Shown here: piece after piece, positions 1 to 7,855 of the stretch
How positions within the stretch are numbered: position 1 is the first letter of the stretch
Layout: each line of letters opens with the position of its first letter
From: Desulfobacteraceae bacterium
GTDB taxonomy: Bacteria; Desulfobacterota; Desulfobacteria; Desulfobacterales; Desulfosalsimonadaceae
Direction of reading: 5' to 3'
Length of the DNA stretch: 48,785 nt
Assembly: GCA_011390415.1 (NCBI GenBank)
Contig: JAABSL010000222.1
Coordinates: 1 to 48,785 of the forward strand
Program-made: the position numbers and the translations under genes
The notes under the pieces: generated by a model
Told to the model about the DNA's origin: nothing
Database searches by the model: none
What the model saw: only the letters and a program-made list of their open reading frames with translations

Positions 1-1065
1 TTCTTCAATTCCGGTAAGGACTTCGCGCCATGAAACGCGCTGGGTGTCTTCATTCACCACAAAGATTCCTGACCGGTCGTCACGGCTGGTCAGGGCCTGC
101 CGGGGGATAATCACGGCATCGTCGATGCGGTCCAGGACCACTGTCACCCGGATAAACATACCGGGTTTGAGCTTGTAGCCCGGGTTGTCAATTCGGAGTT
201 CGATTTTGGCCTGCCGGGTGGCCTGCCCGAAAACCGGGGCAATCCGGTCAATTCTGCCGGTAAACAGCTTCTCCGGGTATGCATCCGTTTCAAGAGTGGC
301 CGCCTGACCGGTTTCTAATTTGCCATAATCTTTTTCAGTAGCAAAGATGACACCGGTAACCGGGTCCAATGCCACAATGGAAAACAAGGGCGAATTGGCC
401 CCCACGGTTTCCCCTTCATGCACATACCGCTCAGCCACCACGCGGTAGCTGTCTTTATCCGCCCATTGCGCGGCAATCCGGGTATACCCCAGCCGGATTC
501 TGGCGGTTTCCAGCAAGGCCTCAGCCCTTGCCACCTGGGCCCGGGCCACTTCCCTGCGGGATTCTTTTGACAGGTGATCCGCCCGGGCAACGTCAAATTG
601 CGACTCCGAAGCCACCCCCCGTGAACGCAGGGTTTCAAAACGGCTCAATTCCCGGGAGGCAATTTCCAGGGCGTTTTCAGCCTCCACCAGATTGGCCCGG
701 GCCACCAGCAAATCGGCTTCCGCCTGGGCCACTGCCTGGACGTATTCATCATTGTCCAGTTCCGCGACAATCTGTCCTTGTTCTACAATGTCCCCGAGAT
801 CCACGTGCAGCCGTTCCACCCGGCTGGTAATTTTAGGAGAGATAACAAGTTGTGTATACGGTTCCAGGGTGCCGGAAAATGTCCGGCGCAGTTCAATGGG
901 CCCGTGTTCAATTTGTGCCACTTCCACGGGCACTGTTTTGGCCTCACGGTTTTGCCCGGCAGGGTCTTCCGAATCCCTGAGCCGGCTGTAAACGTTCCAG
1001 ACAATACCCGCCGCAAACACAAGCACGACAATCATCAAAATTCCGGAAATTCTGAAAGACTTCAT
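1..1065 (-). CDS. RND efflux periplasmic adaptor (HlyD/AcrA family), 3' end outside window
   Basis: Reading from an ATG at 1065 the frame stays open for 355 codons to the window edge, so the C-terminus is missing. The product starts with a short cytoplasmic stretch and one hydrophobic segment (about residues 7-24), as in inner-membrane-anchored adaptors. It then has the biotinyl-lipoyl/coiled-coil/beta-barrel order of the family: VEVAQIEHGPIELRRTFSG entry, an Ala/Glu-rich helical hairpin around residues 110-170, then a beta-barrel region containing KLKPGMFIRVTVVLD. Such proteins link an inner-membrane RND or ABC pump to an outer-membrane channel; the pump gene would lie to the left. Substrate cannot be told. 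A dyad operator and a possible TetR remnant lie just upstream. Confidence 0.9.
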   Translation of the reverse strand, partial: MKSFRISGILMIVVLVFAAGIVWNVYSRLRDSEDPAGQNREAKTVPVEVAQIEHGPIELRRTFSGTLEPYTQLVISPKITSRVERLHVDLGDIVEQGQIVAELDNDEYVQAVAQAEADLLVARANLVEAENALEIASRELSRFETLRSRGVASESQFDVARADHLSKESRREVARAQVARAEALLETARIRLGYTRIAAQWADKDSYRVVAERYVHEGETVGANSPLFSIVALDPVTGVIFATEKDYGKLETGQAATLETDAYPEKLFTGRIDRIAPVFGQATRQAKIELRIDNPGYKLKPGMFIRVTVVLDRIDDAVIIPRQALTSRDDRSGIFVVNEDTQRVSWREVLTGIEE

Positions 1066-1119
1066 AAGGGGTTTTGCTTTCTTTTTATTTGATCACATTA
1101 TGTTGAAATGGGATTTGAT

Positions 1120-1148
1120 AAACAAACCAGACAATCGGCCGTTTGTTT
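1120..1148 (-). promoter_or_regulatory. Dyad operator overlapping a likely promoter of the efflux adaptor gene
   Basis: Perfect 8-base inverted repeat AAACAAAC (1120-1127) and GTTTGTTT (1141-1148) around a 13-base centre. On the minus strand TTGTTT followed after 17 bases by CATAAT gives a plausible -35/-10 pair, placing the dyad over the -35 element upstream of the adaptor start at 1065. TetR-family repressors commonly use dyads of this size in this position. The regulator itself is not identified. Confidence 0.45.
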
Positions 1149-1169
1149 AATTTTTAGCACTATATCGTT

Positions 1170-1310
1170 TTATTGCTCTTTAGACAATAGAAAGCGATGC
1201 ATGGCGTTTTGTTTGACTTGCTCTTCATACTCATCCGGAAGCAGGGAAACGATAAGAAAACCATTCTTTACAATCGCCAGGAGAACTGTTAAATACAGCA
1301 TGTCATTCAT
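1170..1310 (-). pseudogene. Small ORF, possible C-terminal remnant of a TetR-type regulator
   Basis: A 46-codon frame (ATG at 1310, stop at 1170) begins MNDMLYLTVLLAIVKNGF and continues with LLPDEYEEQVKQ. A hydrophobic helix followed by a charged helix resembles the end of a TetR-family ligand-binding domain, and TetR genes often precede RND adaptor genes in the same orientation, as here. No upstream DNA-binding part is present: an in-frame TGA lies eight codons before the ATG, and the next gene starts at 1384. Alternatively it is a genuine short protein or a chance frame. The identity is an inference from weak similarity and context. Confidence 0.25.
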
Positions 1311-1383
1311 AATTGATTTCGCATGGATGTATCATCCGGTCTGAAAAAAATCATACGGTCATATTAAATCAAAGGAATATAAA

Positions 1384-1749
1384 ATGATAACCTATTTGTA
1401 CTGGGCAGCTTTACTGGGAGGCACGGCAGCGGTTTTATTCGGTTTTGGTGTAAAAGCAAAAAAATGGAAAGCCGGACTGATTGTATCCGTCCTGATCCTG
1501 GTTATCGGCTGGGGGGCTTACGTATTTCATTTTCAGCAGATTTTCGTCAAGCGTTACGGCGGCGTGATGCGGATTCAAACCCCCGAGGGCCAGCTCCACA
1601 TCGGTTCCACATGGAAAGATGACAACCTGTGGATTGAAACTTATGACCCGAAAACCAACACCTGCATTTTTTCCGAATATTCCAGAGGCAATATGCTCGA
1701 AGGCAAGGTCATCATTAAAAACTGCAACCCGCTCATTCCCGGGAAATAA
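1384..1749 (+). CDS. Small membrane protein of unknown function
   Basis: 121 residues, preceded by AAAGGAATATAAA, a reasonable ribosome-binding site. Two hydrophobic segments (about residues 3-22 and 31-49) are separated by a Lys-rich loop. A soluble C-terminal part of about 70 residues has two cysteines (in NTCIF and KNCNPL), probably periplasmic by the positive-inside rule. I do not recognise the family. It stands alone, followed by a stem-loop and a convergent gene. Confidence 0.7.
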   Translation: MITYLYWAALLGGTAAVLFGFGVKAKKWKAGLIVSVLILVIGWGAYVFHFQQIFVKRYGGVMRIQTPEGQLHIGSTWKDDNLWIETYDPKTNTCIFSEYSRGNMLEGKVIIKNCNPLIPGK

Positions 1750-1764
1750 TTATTCCGGATTTTT

Positions 1765-1797
1765 GTCCTGATCCCGTTATTTTACCGGGATCAGGAC
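1765..1797. terminator. Bidirectional stem-loop between convergent genes
   Basis: Perfect 12-bp stem (GTCCTGATCCCG at 1765-1776 with its complement at 1786-1797) and a 9-base loop. It sits between the ends of the converging genes at 1749 and 1818. There is no U-tract on the downstream side in either direction, so it may act as an RNA 3'-end stabiliser or weak terminator. Confidence 0.5.
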
Positions 1798-1817
1798 AGC
1801 CTGTTGCTTCCTGTAAA

Positions 1818-3491
1818 TCAGGGGTTCAAAAGCCCGCCGTCGGTTTTTTTGTTATTTCCCTGATGTACCCGGCAGTAATCCGATCCCGCTATCGCCCGGT
1901 TCTTGCAGGCCGTTCCGCTTTTTGTAACGGCAACGCATTTACCCGGCTGCTCTGCAAAATCGGTTTCAAGGACTGTTTCCTTTTTTTTCACCGGTGCTTT
2001 GTCATTTTCAGACACGGCAAGTTTAACCTTTTTCTTTTTTTTACTCGTGTCAATCAGGGGTTCAATTTCCACTTTTCCGGTTTTTGAAATTTCAAATAAT
2101 GCGTTAAATTCATCTTCAAAATATTGCAGAATCATATCCGGGTCCGGTACCAGTCCTTCATCGGTCACCAGACCGATCCCGACTTTGCCGGCATAGCTGA
2201 AAATGCTGATCCCCATGCCCACCCGACCGCTTCTGGGAACCCAGCCGATAAAGTTTTCAATTTTCTTACCGGCGAAATACAAAGGTTCCCGGGGACCGGG
2301 GACATTGGTCATCACGGTGGATGCTTTGTTTGCAAAAAAATTGGAAGCAGTGGTGGCAATGGCGGACGATGACATGCCCAGAGCGCTTAAAACCATAAAT
2401 GCGATAAACGCATCCGGCGACTGTTTAAGGCGATCCATGCGAATTTTGATCTCTCTGAGGCGCAAAATGGGATCTTCGATATATACCGGCAGGGCCAGAA
2501 ACACCAGGCTGAATTTATTGCCCAGTTCAAACGCGGTCCCGGGTTCCCGGACATTAACCGGTATGGCGGCGCGAAGTTCGGTTTTACTGGTCCGGTCACC
2601 ACGGAAAATCAAATACCGGCGAAGCGCACCGGCTACCGAGGCGATCAACACATCATTAACCGTGGCATCGGTTGCCTTGCTGATGGTTTTGACTTTTGCC
2701 AGAGAGATGAGATTTGTCCAGGCCACTTTCTTCCGAACCTTCAGCTTTCCGCGCAGGCAAGTTTTGGGGTCCGACGGCATCATGGCAAGCTTTCCCAGAA
2801 CCGTTGCCGTATCCACAGACAGATTTGCGGTATTTTTCGCAAATTTCTTTACATAGGAAGGCTTTGACATCACTTTTGACCATTCTTCGATCAGCTTTTC
2901 ACCGACAATCTGGGATTTGTCGAGCACCCCGGAAACCGTCGTCAGCAGCTGACTGGCCGGAATAAATGACGGCGGAGACCATTTCTTTTTCTTCTTTTTG
3001 GGCGGATCGCCGAACAAAGGAGCCCCGTCCGGTTCCTTATCCGCTGTGGAGAGCAGCACATAGACCAGGGAAATACCGTCTGCGATGCAGTGATGCAGCC
3101 GGAAAAAAAGAGCACACCCCTTCTTGTAGTTTTCGATCAGATGGCAGCTCCACAGGGGTTTGGACCGGTCCATGGGAACGGTCATCAGATCACTGACCAT
3201 TTGCTGAAGCTCTGCCTTTCCGCCCGCTCCCGGCAACGCCACCCGCTGAAAGTGGGACCGGATATCAAAATACGGATCAAACTCCCAGCTCGCCGCGCCG
3301 ACCCCGGATACCGGCATAACGACCCGCTGCCTGAAACGGTCAAACGCACACAGCCGTTCTTCCAGCGTCTTGCAGGCTTTATCATAATCAATGGTTTCCT
3401 TGAACTCCATAATGCCGGTGATTACCATGAGGTTGGTGGGATGATCCATGTGAAGCCAGAAATTATCCGCATTTGTCATCGTTTCAGCCAT
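1818..3491 (-). CDS. WS/DGAT-type wax ester synthase / diacylglycerol O-acyltransferase with a Cys/His tail
   Basis: 557 residues, ATG at 3491 preceded by AAAAGGAGTGCACC. The active-site motif HHxxxDG is present as HHCIADG at residues 133-139. The typical PLW (residues 112-114) and NVPGP motifs of bacterial WS/DGAT enzymes are also present. The family transfers acyl-CoA to fatty alcohols or diacylglycerol at the inner face of the membrane to make storage lipids. After the usual end near residue 470 there is a Lys-rich linker and then a C-X9-C-X10-C-X2-H cluster (C519, C529, C540, H543), which suggests a small metal-binding module not usual in the family. Another Lys run lies near residues 164-170. 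The gene appears monocistronic. Confidence 0.92.
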   Translation of the reverse strand: MAETMTNADNFWLHMDHPTNLMVITGIMEFKETIDYDKACKTLEERLCAFDRFRQRVVMPVSGVGAASWEFDPYFDIRSHFQRVALPGAGGKAELQQMVSDLMTVPMDRSKPLWSCHLIENYKKGCALFFRLHHCIADGISLVYVLLSTADKEPDGAPLFGDPPKKKKKKWSPPSFIPASQLLTTVSGVLDKSQIVGEKLIEEWSKVMSKPSYVKKFAKNTANLSVDTATVLGKLAMMPSDPKTCLRGKLKVRKKVAWTNLISLAKVKTISKATDATVNDVLIASVAGALRRYLIFRGDRTSKTELRAAIPVNVREPGTAFELGNKFSLVFLALPVYIEDPILRLREIKIRMDRLKQSPDAFIAFMVLSALGMSSSAIATTASNFFANKASTVMTNVPGPREPLYFAGKKIENFIGWVPRSGRVGMGISIFSYAGKVGIGLVTDEGLVPDPDMILQYFEDEFNALFEISKTGKVEIEPLIDTSKKKKKVKLAVSENDKAPVKKKETVLETDFAEQPGKCVAVTKSGTACKNRAIAGSDYCRVHQGNNKKTDGGLLNP

Positions 3492-3738
3492 GGTGCACTC
3501 CTTTTGAAATTTTTTTCGCGGGGTTATTTTTCCGTCTGAATTGATTTTCAGTGAAAAACGGGCCGGTATGAATTTTACACAATATTATAACGGATTGGCC
3601 GGCTTATGTCACCAATATTCTAAATTCGATTGACCGGAATTCGGGCTGGAGGGACCTGGACATTATTTAAATTCAACCGCTGTAAAGAAAAGGCGGAGGC
3701 ATCGGAATCTCATGTACTGATTTGTTCTTATAATCTGT

Positions 3739-4485
3739 TCAATGCCGGGCAATATCATGAAATTGGCTTTTAAACAGTTCGGAAATGGTCAGGGCGGCAG
3801 CCTGCGGTTCCTTAATGTATTCTAAATTCATCACCATATCAAATTCACTGGCCGGGGCTGTATCCTTGCCATGAACCCGATGAAAAAATTCATGTTGTTC
3901 TTTTTCCGCCAAATCGAGCACCTGGCCGGCATCTTTTAAATTGGTTTCAAGCGCTTTGGCAAGACGTTTGACCCTTCTTTTTCTTTCGCAGATAAGGCGA
4001 ACGGCAAAAACACGGTTTCTCGGCAGCATGAGGTGAATTCCCCGGCCGACGAAAACAATGGATTCGGAATGTGCCAGAAAAAAAGCCACATAAAAAAGAT
4101 GCCGGGCATAATCATTCATGCCAAAAGATCTTTCCCCGAGGATCTGGCACATCAGTTCTTTTAATTTGCCCGGATAGCGTTCGTCAAACGTCTTGATACT
4201 GGACCGGCTCAGGTTGGCGGAGCAGGCAATCTTTTCTAAAATCTGTCTGTCCATCACCTGCAGTCCGAGCATCTCCCCTATGATACCGGCAATTTCAAGA
4301 GCGCCGACACCGATATTTCGGGATATACAGATGCATGGACAAACCTTGACTCCGGATTTCGTAATTTTTTTCCTCAAGGGTTCTTTAATAAAAAAACTGG
4401 TGTATTCTTTCGCCATCGATGCCACCCGCCGCTGTCCATTCCAGTAATTTTCGAGCAAACCATTATTAAGATAATAGTGTTCCAT
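3739..4485 (-). CDS. Cytidylate-kinase-like (AAA/P-loop) family protein
   Basis: 248 residues, preceded by GGGAGGCAAAGA. Residues about 50-85 (ICISRNIGVGALEIAGIIGEMLGLQVMDRQILEKIA) have the layout of cytidylate-kinase-like proteins, which normally read ITISR-x-x-GSGG-x-x-IA. The FVGRG motif and the basic ERKRRVKRLAK stretch also fit. The P-loop is altered: GVGALE replaces the usual GSGG, so nucleotide binding is uncertain. Members of this family are often regulatory or uncharacterised rather than true CMP kinases. A sequence resembling a sigma-54 promoter lies about 95 bases upstream. The function is unknown. Confidence 0.75.
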   Translation of the reverse strand: MEHYYLNNGLLENYWNGQRRVASMAKEYTSFFIKEPLRKKITKSGVKVCPCICISRNIGVGALEIAGIIGEMLGLQVMDRQILEKIACSANLSRSSIKTFDERYPGKLKELMCQILGERSFGMNDYARHLFYVAFFLAHSESIVFVGRGIHLMLPRNRVFAVRLICERKRRVKRLAKALETNLKDAGQVLDLAEKEQHEFFHRVHGKDTAPASEFDMVMNLEYIKEPQAAALTISELFKSQFHDIARH

Positions 4486-4579
4486 TCTTTGCCTCCCGGG
4501 CTGAAAGGATGTAAGGTATTCCGCTTTCCGGTTCCTTTTTAATATTAACCTGTAATTGCCTGTTACTGCTTATTCTAAA

Positions 4580-4594
4580 ACAAAAGCCGTGCCA
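4580..4594 (-). promoter_or_regulatory. Candidate sigma-54 (-24/-12) promoter for the cytidylate-kinase-like gene
   Basis: On the minus strand the sequence reads TGGCACGGCTTTTGT. The TGGCACG half matches the -24 consensus exactly and, after four bases, TTGT stands for the -12 TTGC. It lies about 95 bases upstream of the start codon at 4485. The -12 C is replaced by T, and the GGTC-N6-GACC dyad seen at 45334 and 46404 is absent here, so confidence is limited. Confidence 0.4.
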
Positions 4595-4739
4595 TATTTC
4601 ACGCCAACGGGCAATTTATTATTTTTATCAAAAAATCAATTAATTAAACATTATTAGGAATCAAAAATTCAAAAGAAGAATTACCTTTCAAAGAATCCGG
4701 TGATAAAAAATATTACAACCTGTAAAATGGATTGCCTGT

Positions 4740-4868
4740 ATGGATCACCGGAACCGGATACCGAAAACTGCAGTGTTTGAGGACAGAAAAAAATTTTTGA
4801 CGGGAAAAGGGGATGGGAAAACCGTAGACGAACCATTGCAATACAATGAACAGCAGGCACCTGAATGA
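4740..4868 (+). CDS. Small hypothetical protein, 42 residues
   Basis: An ATG at 4740 opens a frame of 42 codons ending with TGA at 4866-4868, one base before a strong terminator hairpin. The product begins MDHRNRIPKTAVFEDRKKFL and continues with a hydrophilic, Gly/Lys/Asp-rich stretch ending NEQQAPE. It has no cysteine or membrane segment. The tight fit of stop codon and terminator, and the lack of any other plus-strand gene that the terminator could serve, favour expression. No good ribosome-binding site is visible, so the region might instead encode a small RNA. I do not recognise the sequence. Confidence 0.4.
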   Translation: MDHRNRIPKTAVFEDRKKFLTGKGDGKTVDEPLQYNEQQAPE

Positions 4869-4869
4869 T

Positions 4870-4893
4870 AAAAACCCGGATGGCCGGGTTTTT
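4870..4893. terminator. Rho-independent terminator, usable from both strands
   Basis: AAAAACCCGG (4870-4879), loop ATGG, CCGGGTTTTT (4884-4893): a GC stem flanked by A and T tracts, so each strand has a U-run after the stem. It can end the plus-strand small ORF at 4868 and the minus-strand zinc-ribbon gene at 4927. Confidence 0.85.
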
Positions 4894-4926
4894 ATCTGAT
4901 TTTATGGGTCTGCAACTGTTGTCGCA

Positions 4927-5130
4927 TTATGCCTGCACAACATAACAACCGTTTGTTTCATCAAAAACTGCGTCATTTTCGTGAACCAGTTTCGGTCGAT
5001 TTCCCCAGTCACCGCACGCAGCGACCACCGGTTCGCCCAGAGTGAAGTTTTTCCCGCAGGCAGGACACCGGGGGGTTTCGCTGAGTTTTTCCCGGTCCAT
5101 AATTGTTTTGAGATTTTCACGTTTTGCCAT
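4927..5130 (-). CDS. Small zinc-ribbon-like protein
   Basis: 67 residues. The ATG at 5130 is preferred over an in-frame ATG at 5184 because AAAGGAGAAACTACCT directly precedes it. The product has a CPAC pair, a third cysteine in AACGDW and a fourth in GCYVVQA at the C-terminus, so it probably binds one zinc ion. Residues about 30-67 (GEPVVAACGDWGNRPKLVH...) resemble small zinc-ribbon proteins of unknown role in related bacteria. It lies 69 bases downstream of the ADP-ribosylglycohydrolase homologue in the same direction and is probably cotranscribed, ending at the terminator at 4870-4893. Confidence 0.7.
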   Translation of the reverse strand: MAKRENLKTIMDREKLSETPRCPACGKNFTLGEPVVAACGDWGNRPKLVHENDAVFDETNGCYVVQA

Positions 5131-5199
5131 AGGTAGTTTCTCCTTTCTCTTTGGAAGTGTTCCTCGAATATCGACTTTTACCATCTTTTAAGAGAGCAA

Positions 5200-6105
5200 T
5201 CAGAGGATTTTTTCCAGAAGCTCGTTAATCGTTTTTGCTGCTTTCATTTCTTCGATCCATGGCCGGGGCAGACTTTCCATGCCCAGATGCGCGCCCAGCA
5301 CCATACCGACCAGTGCACCGCGGGCGGCGCTGTCCCCGCCTGCCATAACGCATTGAACCAAAGCTTCCTTTAAGTCATTTTCGTATTTTGCAATCAGATG
5401 CACCACTCCCGGAAACATCTCTCCGGCATGGCAGCTGCGCCCAAAATCACCAATCACCTCAATGCTGTCTTTTTCGAGAGAGGCCAGCCCTTTCTGGAGA
5501 AAGGCGGATACAGGTGAGATGTCGAAGTGGTCTTCTGCCACCGCTCTCAGGGCTTCAACGGGCATCATCCCGGTGAGTACGCCCTGGGCCACACGCGCAA
5601 AGTATCGGGCCGATTCGACGGTTGTCGGATCGGCATGGGTCATGCGCGTTTGTGCGGCTGCGCTCTCGTCAAGGGTTTCGGGATCATTTCTGTACATACA
5701 GACCAGCGGGGCGATACGGGCGGCGCCGGCCAGTTCGTCAGAACCGGATCCGGCATTTTCGGCTGACTTGCCGGCTTTATAATTGGCAAGGGTATTTCTC
5801 GTGGCCCCGTCAACATAACCGTCATAGTCCTCAAAGAGTGTTTTCCAGCGCCTTGAAAAGTCTGCCAGGTCGAAATCACCCGTTTCTGCAAGGGATTCGA
5901 GAAGTACGAGCATTTGATCGCCGTAATGCGTAAACTCTCCTTTATCCCGATTTTTATGAAATGACCGAGGATAAGGCTTTTGCAATGAATCCGTGCGGCC
6001 GAATTCCGCTTTTATTTTCCGGGGATCGTATATCCAGTGAGCCCCCAGCGCCAGAGAATCTGCTGAAAACGCCGCCAGTACCATTGCCTTTTCTCTGTCT
6101 TTCAT
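5200..6105 (-). CDS. ADP-ribosylglycohydrolase-fold protein of the J1-crystallin type
   Basis: 301 residues, ATG at 6105 after GAAAGGAGGATTC. ADSLALGAHWIYD near residues 15-27 and AGGDSAARGALVGMVLGAHLG near 258-277 mark the ADP-ribosylglycohydrolase fold (DraG/ARH). The C-terminal motif that is normally GGDTDT in active dinuclear-Mg enzymes is GGDSAA here, as in J1-crystallin-like members, so at least one metal ligand is missing. It may hydrolyse a different ADP-ribose or nucleotide-type linkage, or be a binding protein. It forms a likely two-gene unit with the zinc-ribbon gene downstream. Confidence 0.85.
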   Translation of the reverse strand: MKDREKAMVLAAFSADSLALGAHWIYDPRKIKAEFGRTDSLQKPYPRSFHKNRDKGEFTHYGDQMLVLLESLAETGDFDLADFSRRWKTLFEDYDGYVDGATRNTLANYKAGKSAENAGSGSDELAGAARIAPLVCMYRNDPETLDESAAAQTRMTHADPTTVESARYFARVAQGVLTGMMPVEALRAVAEDHFDISPVSAFLQKGLASLEKDSIEVIGDFGRSCHAGEMFPGVVHLIAKYENDLKEALVQCVMAGGDSAARGALVGMVLGAHLGMESLPRPWIEEMKAAKTINELLEKIL

Positions 6106-6525
6106 GAATCCTCCTTTCAGGCATCTCTTTAAAAAATATCCGTTTTATAATATTCATCAATGCTTGTTCCACAATACCACCCGGTTTGTCGTTTTCTGTG
6201 TTCAATGTCCGGACCAATTTCATCAATCAGGACAATTTTTAAACCTGAACTAAAATTAATGCAGGGTATGCTTTTTGCAAATGTTAATCATAACAGCTGA
6301 GAAAAATGATTAAAAATTAACCCGTCACGAAATACCAAACAGTATCGGATGCCAATACAATACAGGCTTTTCGGATTTTTTGGCACTATAAACGGATAGA
6401 AATTTTATGTTTGAACTTTTTGTTTAAATAATATATTTTTAGTCACAACCGTATACGAAAATATAACTGTAAAATATTACATATCTGTCTGTTACGCTTT
6501 CACAAACAGATTTTAAGGGAATAAT
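6106..6525. other. AT-rich intergenic region between divergent genes
   Basis: No protein or RNA gene was recognised. The region must hold the promoters of the divergent genes at 6105 (minus) and 6526 (plus). A weak plus-strand pair, TTGAAC at 6411 and TATATT at 6432 with only 15 bases between, is the best lipase promoter candidate seen. Confidence 0.4.
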
Positions 6526-7431
6526 ATGAATAAAATATTAAAAATTCTTGTGCAGACGCTTGGTGTATTTCTGATTTTAATCCCGGCAGCGGCTTTTGCC
6601 GCGGGAAACAAAGCCGACACATGCGATACCCGGTATCCGATGATTCTGGCCCACGGAACCGGGGGCGCTGACAAGATCCTCGGCATTGTGGATTACTGGT
6701 GGGGCATCTCCGATGCTTTAGAAAACGAAGGTGCGGAAGTTTATATAACCCGGGTCGACGGCATGGGGGGCACCGAGGAAAAGGCGGAACAGTTTCGGGA
6801 TGAGTTTCTTGAAATCCAGGCAATCTGTCCCGCAGGAACCAAATTTAACATTATCGGCCATTCCCACGGGGCACTCTATGCCCGTTTTGCCATATCCAAT
6901 CTCGGGTTATCCTCTCATGTAAACAGCCTGACAAGCATTGCCGGACCCCACCGGGGGATGGTGCTGGCAGACATGATTGTTAAAGACTTTCCGGAACCCG
7001 TGAAATCAATCACCGGCAATACACTGGATTTTGTCTATGCGTATTTTATGGGCGATATAAATCCTGACAGCGTGAAAAATGTTTATGATGTCACGACCGC
7101 CTACATGCAGCATGTTTTCAATCCGGGCACGCCGGATGCGGAAGGCGTTTATTATCAAAGCTGGGCGGCAAAAGTCAAATACGCCTGCCCGAATATTGTT
7201 TTAGATCCCGTGTGGCGGCTGCTGGCTGAGGCCGAAGGCCCCAATGACGGACTGGTGGGTGTTGAAAGCGCCAAATGGGGTAAATTTTGCGGTGTGGAGT
7301 CCGGAGCCTGGTGGAGCCCGGGTTGTGACCATCTCAACATTATCGGCCATTTGTTCGGCATCACCCCCGGATTTTATGCCCCGGACTTTTATGTTGCCCT
7401 TGTGACTGATCTAAAAAATCAGGGATATTAA
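6526..7431 (+). CDS. Secreted triacylglycerol lipase (family I, GHSHG type)
   Basis: 301 residues; AAGGGAATAAT precedes the ATG. A Sec signal peptide (Lys-containing start, hydrophobic core, AAAFAAG cleavage region near residue 26) is followed by YPMILAHGTGG, the oxyanion-hole segment of bacterial lipases. The nucleophile elbow GHSHG is at residues 111-115 (Ser113), Asp241 sits in GPNDGLVGVESAKWG and His269 in CDHLNIIGH, completing the triad in the order typical of Pseudomonas/Burkholderia-type lipases. A Cys pair (about 255 and 267) flanks the Trp-rich loop and may form a disulfide. No lipase-specific foldase gene is adjacent. The DUF3783 gene follows after 8 bases. Confidence 0.92.
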   Translation: MNKILKILVQTLGVFLILIPAAAFAAGNKADTCDTRYPMILAHGTGGADKILGIVDYWWGISDALENEGAEVYITRVDGMGGTEEKAEQFRDEFLEIQAICPAGTKFNIIGHSHGALYARFAISNLGLSSHVNSLTSIAGPHRGMVLADMIVKDFPEPVKSITGNTLDFVYAYFMGDINPDSVKNVYDVTTAYMQHVFNPGTPDAEGVYYQSWAAKVKYACPNIVLDPVWRLLAEAEGPNDGLVGVESAKWGKFCGVESGAWWSPGCDHLNIIGHLFGITPGFYAPDFYVALVTDLKNQGY

Positions 7432-7439
7432 GAAAAAAG

Positions 7440-7853
7440 ATGAGTCATTCACTGAAAGTTGTCGGCGAATCCCAAAAAAGAATGTATGGCCCCCGTGGCA
7501 TTCTGGTGTGCGGATTTTCAGCAGACGAACGAAAAACCATTGTTAAAATGTTTAGTGATAAAAAGTTTAAAAAACTGCCGGTTATTTTTACGACCCCTGA
7601 TGATCAGAATGCGCTGATGAAGGACATGATCACCCGGGACCATCAAACAGGCATGGAAGGCGAATGCGAGCTTGATCCTGCCATTATCATGTCCGGCCTG
7701 ACGGAAAAAGAGCTGCACCGCACCATGTCCGCTTACAAAAAGCTCAAAATGACCAAGCCATTGTGGGCCACACTGACCCCTACTTCCGAAAACTGGACCG
7801 TTGCGGCCCTGATCTCAGAGCTGACCAGTGAGCGCCTGCATCTTGAGAAATAG
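7440..7853 (+). CDS. DUF3783 domain protein
   Basis: 137 residues. The C-terminal part (PAIIMSGLTEKELHRTMSAYKK followed by KPLWATLTPTSENW) matches DUF3783 as I know it from delta-proteobacterial genomes. The N-terminal 60 residues (GILVCGFSADERKTIVKMF) look like a beta-alpha unit. It lies 8 bases after the lipase stop with a weak AAGAAAAAAG ribosome site, so it is probably translated from the same transcript. It ends two bases before the convergent yedF gene, so the two transcripts must overlap. The function is unknown. Confidence 0.8.
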   Translation: MSHSLKVVGESQKRMYGPRGILVCGFSADERKTIVKMFSDKKFKKLPVIFTTPDDQNALMKDMITRDHQTGMEGECELDPAIIMSGLTEKELHRTMSAYKKLKMTKPLWATLTPTSENWTVAALISELTSERLHLEK

Positions 7854-7855
7854 CG

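Noticed and set aside
1108-1344. 78-codon plus-strand frame
   Set aside because: It overlaps the operator, has no ribosome site, and is antisense to the TetR-like remnant.
6381-6396. TGGCACTATAAACGG as a sigma-54 promoter for the lipase
   Set aside because: No GC-like element at -12 after ten bases; only the -24 half fits.
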